64,000 nt of DNA from NCBI RefSeq assembly GCF_000421585.1, contig NZ_ATXH01000013.1, forward strand, positions 1 to 64,000. The letters run 5' to 3'. Under the pieces are notes generated by a model. That model did not search any database. It saw only the letters and a program-made list of their open reading frames with translations, and was not told where the DNA came from. The DNA is from Thermodesulfatator atlanticus DSM 21156. GTDB lineage: Bacteria > Desulfobacterota > Thermodesulfobacteria > Thermodesulfobacteriales > Thermodesulfatatoraceae. The stretch's first letter is position 1; each line of letters begins with the position of its first letter. Below are positions 61,327 to 64,000 of this stretch, piece by piece. The translations under genes and the position numbers were made by a program.

Positions 61327-62922
61327 TTAGTAATTCAGTTCCTGCATAAACTGCGGTATGGGAACTTTATAAATTTTCGTCTGACCTTCGCCTTTGAAAA
61401 AGTCCCCTGAAACTACAACAAAATATATTTCCTTACCATTAGAAAAAACAGCCTGCACTGCCCCTGGGAAAGTATGACGCCAGAAAAATAACTGGTATCC
61501 CTCCCTGGTAAGATAAAGGACCGCTATGGTAGAGCGTTTTGGGCCAGAGAAAAGCCCGCCCAAGATATCGTATTCGTTAAAAGGTAAAAACACCCGTGGC
61601 CAACCCTGCCAATTTACGATCTCCGGATTAGGCCAAATCATTATTTTGTTCGGGGTCTGGATCTCTGGTTCAGGCTGATCGAGATAGACATACTGAATGC
61701 CGCCGCCGAATTTAACGTTAGAAGTCCAGAGGCGTTTTCGCTCTTGATAAAGCACTAGTTTGCGCCCGGGATTAAAAAAGCCAACTTCGCGTTTACCATC
61801 CCGGTTTAAGTCCGCAAAAAATGATCCAAAAATCTGAAAGTTACGCGGCACCTTAAGGCTTGAAAGCTTTTTAAGTCTTTCGCCGTCTATCTTTAAGATA
61901 AAAACCCCAGTGCCGAAGAAATCCTCGTTATCAAAGTTCTGGCCAAGAAGCGTCTCTTTGATTCCGTCTCCATCGAAATCAAAAAAACGCAAGATGTAAC
62001 TTGAATCCTTGGTAACTCTGTAAAAATTTCCATTGCTAAAACGAATTATCCGGGAAATGACCTTTTTGCCGTCAAAGATGTTGAGGGCTATCAGGCCATC
62101 TTTACCCACTGAGAAATGAATCAAATCTCCAAAACCTTTGTATTTGTACGTGTAATGTTCCGGGCCTCTCAGGCGCTGAAGCTCAATGGCCTTTTTAGTC
62201 AAAGAGGCGATGTAAAAATAAGGGCCAAAGCGCTGGACTTCCAGGTGATAAACAATCTCGCCCAGGCGGCCAACCAGCTGGTATGGTTTGGCATAACGAT
62301 TATAAGCTGGCGCATAAGTGGGACGCAAAGAGCCAAGGGCATATACACCAAGCGTGTGGCCATCGCTATAAACATACAAAAAGTTTTTATCAGCAACAAA
62401 GACCAAGGCTTGCGAAGGCTGCGAGATGGCCTTGCGACTTGAAACCTGCTGGTAGGGCTCCCAGGAAAGATTGATAAGGCCAGCTTTAAGCCGCTCATAA
62501 AAAGGAAGTCCCTTTCCAGATAGGTCATAAAAATATGACTTAAATCCATCAAAACGCTTGGCAAGAGTAGCATTGGCCACAGCACACCCGGGCTTAAGAC
62601 AAAAGACTTTTAGCTCGGAAAAATTATCAAAAACTTTGACCACCTGGGCTACCGCGACAGGATTCTCTTTAGCACCGAGGACTTTTCCGGTAACAGGATC
62701 TACTATTCGGGGGCCTTCTCTATAAATGCGCCACCATTCCCCGGGTTTTATCCCTTTGTTTTGCCCGACATTTAAATAAAAGGCCCCCTGCTCGACGATG
62801 ACTCTTGCAGAAAACGGCTTTAAATCATTAAATATCTGCTCAAAAGTTGGAGTTGCATAGGAACTCGGCAAGCAGAGGAAAAAAAACAAGAGCATAAAAA
62901 AAAGTACATGTTTTCCTTTCAT
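61327..62922 (-). CDS. Secreted FG-GAP/VCBS-like beta-propeller protein
   Basis: About 531 residues from ATG 62922, which has GGGGAGG upstream; an ATG 60 bases earlier has none. A Sec signal peptide follows (KGKHVLFFMLLFFFLCLPSS, cleavage near YA-TPT). Next comes a FlgT C-terminal-like segment, LNVGQNKGIKPGEWWRIYRE and VDPVTGKVLGAKENP (about 50-90). The rest is a beta-propeller with two calcium-binding FG-GAP/VCBS loops, FFDFDGDGIKETLLG and FADLNRDGKREVGFF. Similar proteins occur in Thermodesulfobacteria and Aquificales; function is unknown, probably at the cell surface. Confidence 0.75.
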   Translation of the reverse strand: MKGKHVLFFMLLFFFLCLPSSYATPTFEQIFNDLKPFSARVIVEQGAFYLNVGQNKGIKPGEWWRIYREGPRIVDPVTGKVLGAKENPVAVAQVVKVFDNFSELKVFCLKPGCAVANATLAKRFDGFKSYFYDLSGKGLPFYERLKAGLINLSWEPYQQVSSRKAISQPSQALVFVADKNFLYVYSDGHTLGVYALGSLRPTYAPAYNRYAKPYQLVGRLGEIVYHLEVQRFGPYFYIASLTKKAIELQRLRGPEHYTYKYKGFGDLIHFSVGKDGLIALNIFDGKKVISRIIRFSNGNFYRVTKDSSYILRFFDFDGDGIKETLLGQNFDNEDFFGTGVFILKIDGERLKKLSSLKVPRNFQIFGSFFADLNRDGKREVGFFNPGRKLVLYQERKRLWTSNVKFGGGIQYVYLDQPEPEIQTPNKIMIWPNPEIVNWQGWPRVFLPFNEYDILGGLFSGPKRSTIAVLYLTREGYQLFFWRHTFPGAVQAVFSNGKEIYFVVVSGDFFKGEGQTKIYKVPIPQFMQELNY

Positions 62923-63101
62923 AAAAGGCCTCCCCAGAAGGGTTTTGCCGCTCAATTTAGGCCAAAACTCCCACTTTGGCAAAGAGAAATTTTTGTTAAG
63001 GGCGTGAATACCCGACTAGGCAAAGAATGATTAACAGACCTTTTGCTTTTTTTTCTGGGGCTCAGGTATTCAGGTCAGGACATGCTCTTCGTCTGTGGCT
63101 C

Positions 63102-63839
63102 TTAAATCCATTCAAAACTTTGCACTACGATGATACCAGCCTTCTTAGCCCGTTCAAGGACGTTTGGTTTAGCAAAATGAGTGACAATAATAGGAACCAC
63201 TTCGCCACCGATTTCTTCTTTTACGATCTCTATCTTTTTCCAAAGCTGCTTGAGTTTAGCCGGGTCATCCAGCTTAAGGACAGCTTCACCAACCAGGAGG
63301 ACTTCTTTTCCGTTTTGGCGAGCCTTGGCGAAGATATTTATCTCTTCGTCAGCCACGTAGGTACGGATTATCTTTTCCGAGACTTCCAGACCAAGTTTTT
63401 CCTTAAGGAAGGACGGAAGATGCCTATAAGCCTCGTTTTCAAGGGCATAGGCCACGGTGCGAGAAAGGCCGCCAAGTTCTCTTCTGGTGCGCTGAAGCCC
63501 ACGAGCAAGCTTGGCAATTTCATGTTCGGTACGTTTCTGGGCCTCAGCAAGTTCGTTTAGGCGTTCTTCCGTGCGCTTTTGAGCCTCAGCTAGCTCAGCG
63601 ACCACCTGTTCTAGACGACTTAGGCGCTCTTCACTACGCTTTTGCGCCTCGGCAAGTTCTTTTACATGGTTGCTAAGATCACGAACGATTTCTTTTAGTT
63701 CGTTGAATTCGGTTTTAGTGACCTGATCTCCCATTTGGGAGCGCTGCTTTTCTATCTCCTCCAGGATGGAAAGCAACACTTCCCTTAAAGGGGGCTCAAC
63801 TTCGCTGATTTTACGGATAAGAGAAACGCTTACAGGCAT
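63102..63839 (-). CDS. Coiled-coil protein with PD-(D/E)XK nuclease-like domain (DUF3782-like)
   Basis: A 245-residue protein. A coiled coil (about 38-125) contains a 14-residue unit repeated three times: LAEAQKRSEERLSR, LAEAQKRTEERLNE and LAEAQKRTEHEIAK. The C-terminal domain (about 130-245) resembles PD-(D/E)XK-fold restriction-like nucleases (VADEEINIFAKARQNGKEVLLVGE, split here as VADEEINIF and LLVGEAVLKLDD), but the lysine of the active site is not clear. It is a diverged relative of the protein at 26832-27431. Function is unknown. Confidence 0.65.
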   Translation of the reverse strand: MPVSVSLIRKISEVEPPLREVLLSILEEIEKQRSQMGDQVTKTEFNELKEIVRDLSNHVKELAEAQKRSEERLSRLEQVVAELAEAQKRTEERLNELAEAQKRTEHEIAKLARGLQRTRRELGGLSRTVAYALENEAYRHLPSFLKEKLGLEVSEKIIRTYVADEEINIFAKARQNGKEVLLVGEAVLKLDDPAKLKQLWKKIEIVKEEIGGEVVPIIVTHFAKPNVLERAKKAGIIVVQSFEWI

Positions 63840-64000
63840 TTTGTTTAGCCACCAATCATTTTTGGAGAGTTGCTTCTCAAATTGTAAGTTAATTTATAAT
63901 TTTTTTCAATTTGCGGTTAAGTAGCCGCCTTCCCTTGTATCCTCCGAGCATTTCAACAAAGGATCCTTCATTCGCGCAAGTAAACAAACTTCCACTGTCA

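Noticed and set aside
1-64000. CRISPR arrays, rRNA genes and complete insertion sequences.
   Set aside because: No regularly spaced repeats, rRNA-like stretches or transposase genes were seen. The dispersed palindromes are too short and irregularly placed for CRISPR.
63840-64000. A possible gene start at the right edge.
   Set aside because: No convincing ribosome site, frame or RNA structure was seen in the last 160 bases.

Overview
The window reads as an ordinary bacterial chromosome segment from a thermophilic, H2-using anaerobe. The best match is a sulfate-reducing Thermodesulfobacteriota member of the Thermodesulfatator/Thermodesulfobacterium type. This rests on gene content only: an MvhADG-HdrABC electron-bifurcating cluster with a FrhB-like partner, selenocysteine decoding in that cluster, a ResB cytochrome c assembly protein, paired ClC channels, and many lysine/glutamate-rich compact proteins. 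Most genes lie on the minus strand in tightly packed operons with 1-10 bp gaps or ATGA/TGATG-type overlaps.

Layout. 1-1036 (minus): an unexplained three-gene module (phasin-like helical protein cut by the window edge, an HMA_2-like membrane protein, a DUF5132-like protein). 1241-5313 (plus): an AT-rich surface-glycan island with a DUF2334 deacetylase-like protein, a PHP-glycosyltransferase fusion and a second glycosyltransferase. 5360-12449 (minus): the conserved translation operon thrS-infC-rpmI-rplT-pheS-pheT-ihfA-merR, preceded by a tRNA-Val and a strong terminator. 12646-14153: resB and tatA. 14307-18493: dprA, topA, a small zinc-ribbon gene carrying an in-frame TGA, and a nucleoside phosphorylase-family gene. 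18423-21793: a degenerate histidine kinase, two response regulators and flagellar accessory genes (FlaG, FliT-like). 21811-23261: pyrE, argB. 23375-24810 (plus): a FetAB-like ABC exporter. 24787-30126: an AmgK/MurU-like sugar kinase/nucleotidyltransferase pair, a second tatA, a coiled-coil nuclease-like gene, tatC and a transketolase. 30248-31780 (plus): an AAA-ATPase-like/PD-(D/E)XK protein. 31773-33922: purC between a Rho-N-like and a ParB-like gene. 34152-40605: mgtC, then glmM-cdaR-cdaA-folP-ftsH, which links c-di-AMP signalling to cell-wall precursor synthesis. 41685-43271: ribD and a hydrogenase maturation protease. 43546-51041: the mvhA-mvhG-mvhD-hdrB-hdrC-hdrA-frhB energy operon. 51546-60302: housekeeping genes (RsmF-like methyltransferase with separate PUA-like protein, HAD phosphatase, DUF167, DivIVA, YggT, molybdopterin-binding protein, PhoH) and two tandem ClC-CBS channels. 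60585-63839: hicBA, tRNA-Thr, a secreted FG-GAP-like protein and a second coiled-coil nuclease-like protein.

The strongest observations are two in-frame TGA codons, in hdrA (codon 195) and mvhD (codon 66). Each replaces a conserved cysteine, and each is followed at the same distance by a hairpin with an AGGTT loop. Conventional gene calling would truncate or split both genes; they are best read as selenoproteins. A third in-frame TGA lies in the zinc-ribbon gene after topA and is unresolved. A family of short palindromic repeats with GAGACCTTTGCAAAA-type ends is scattered between genes at 14221, 40858, 43337 and 51429, with a degenerate relative near 34034; it looks like a MITE family. No CRISPR array, rRNA gene, complete insertion sequence or phage was seen.
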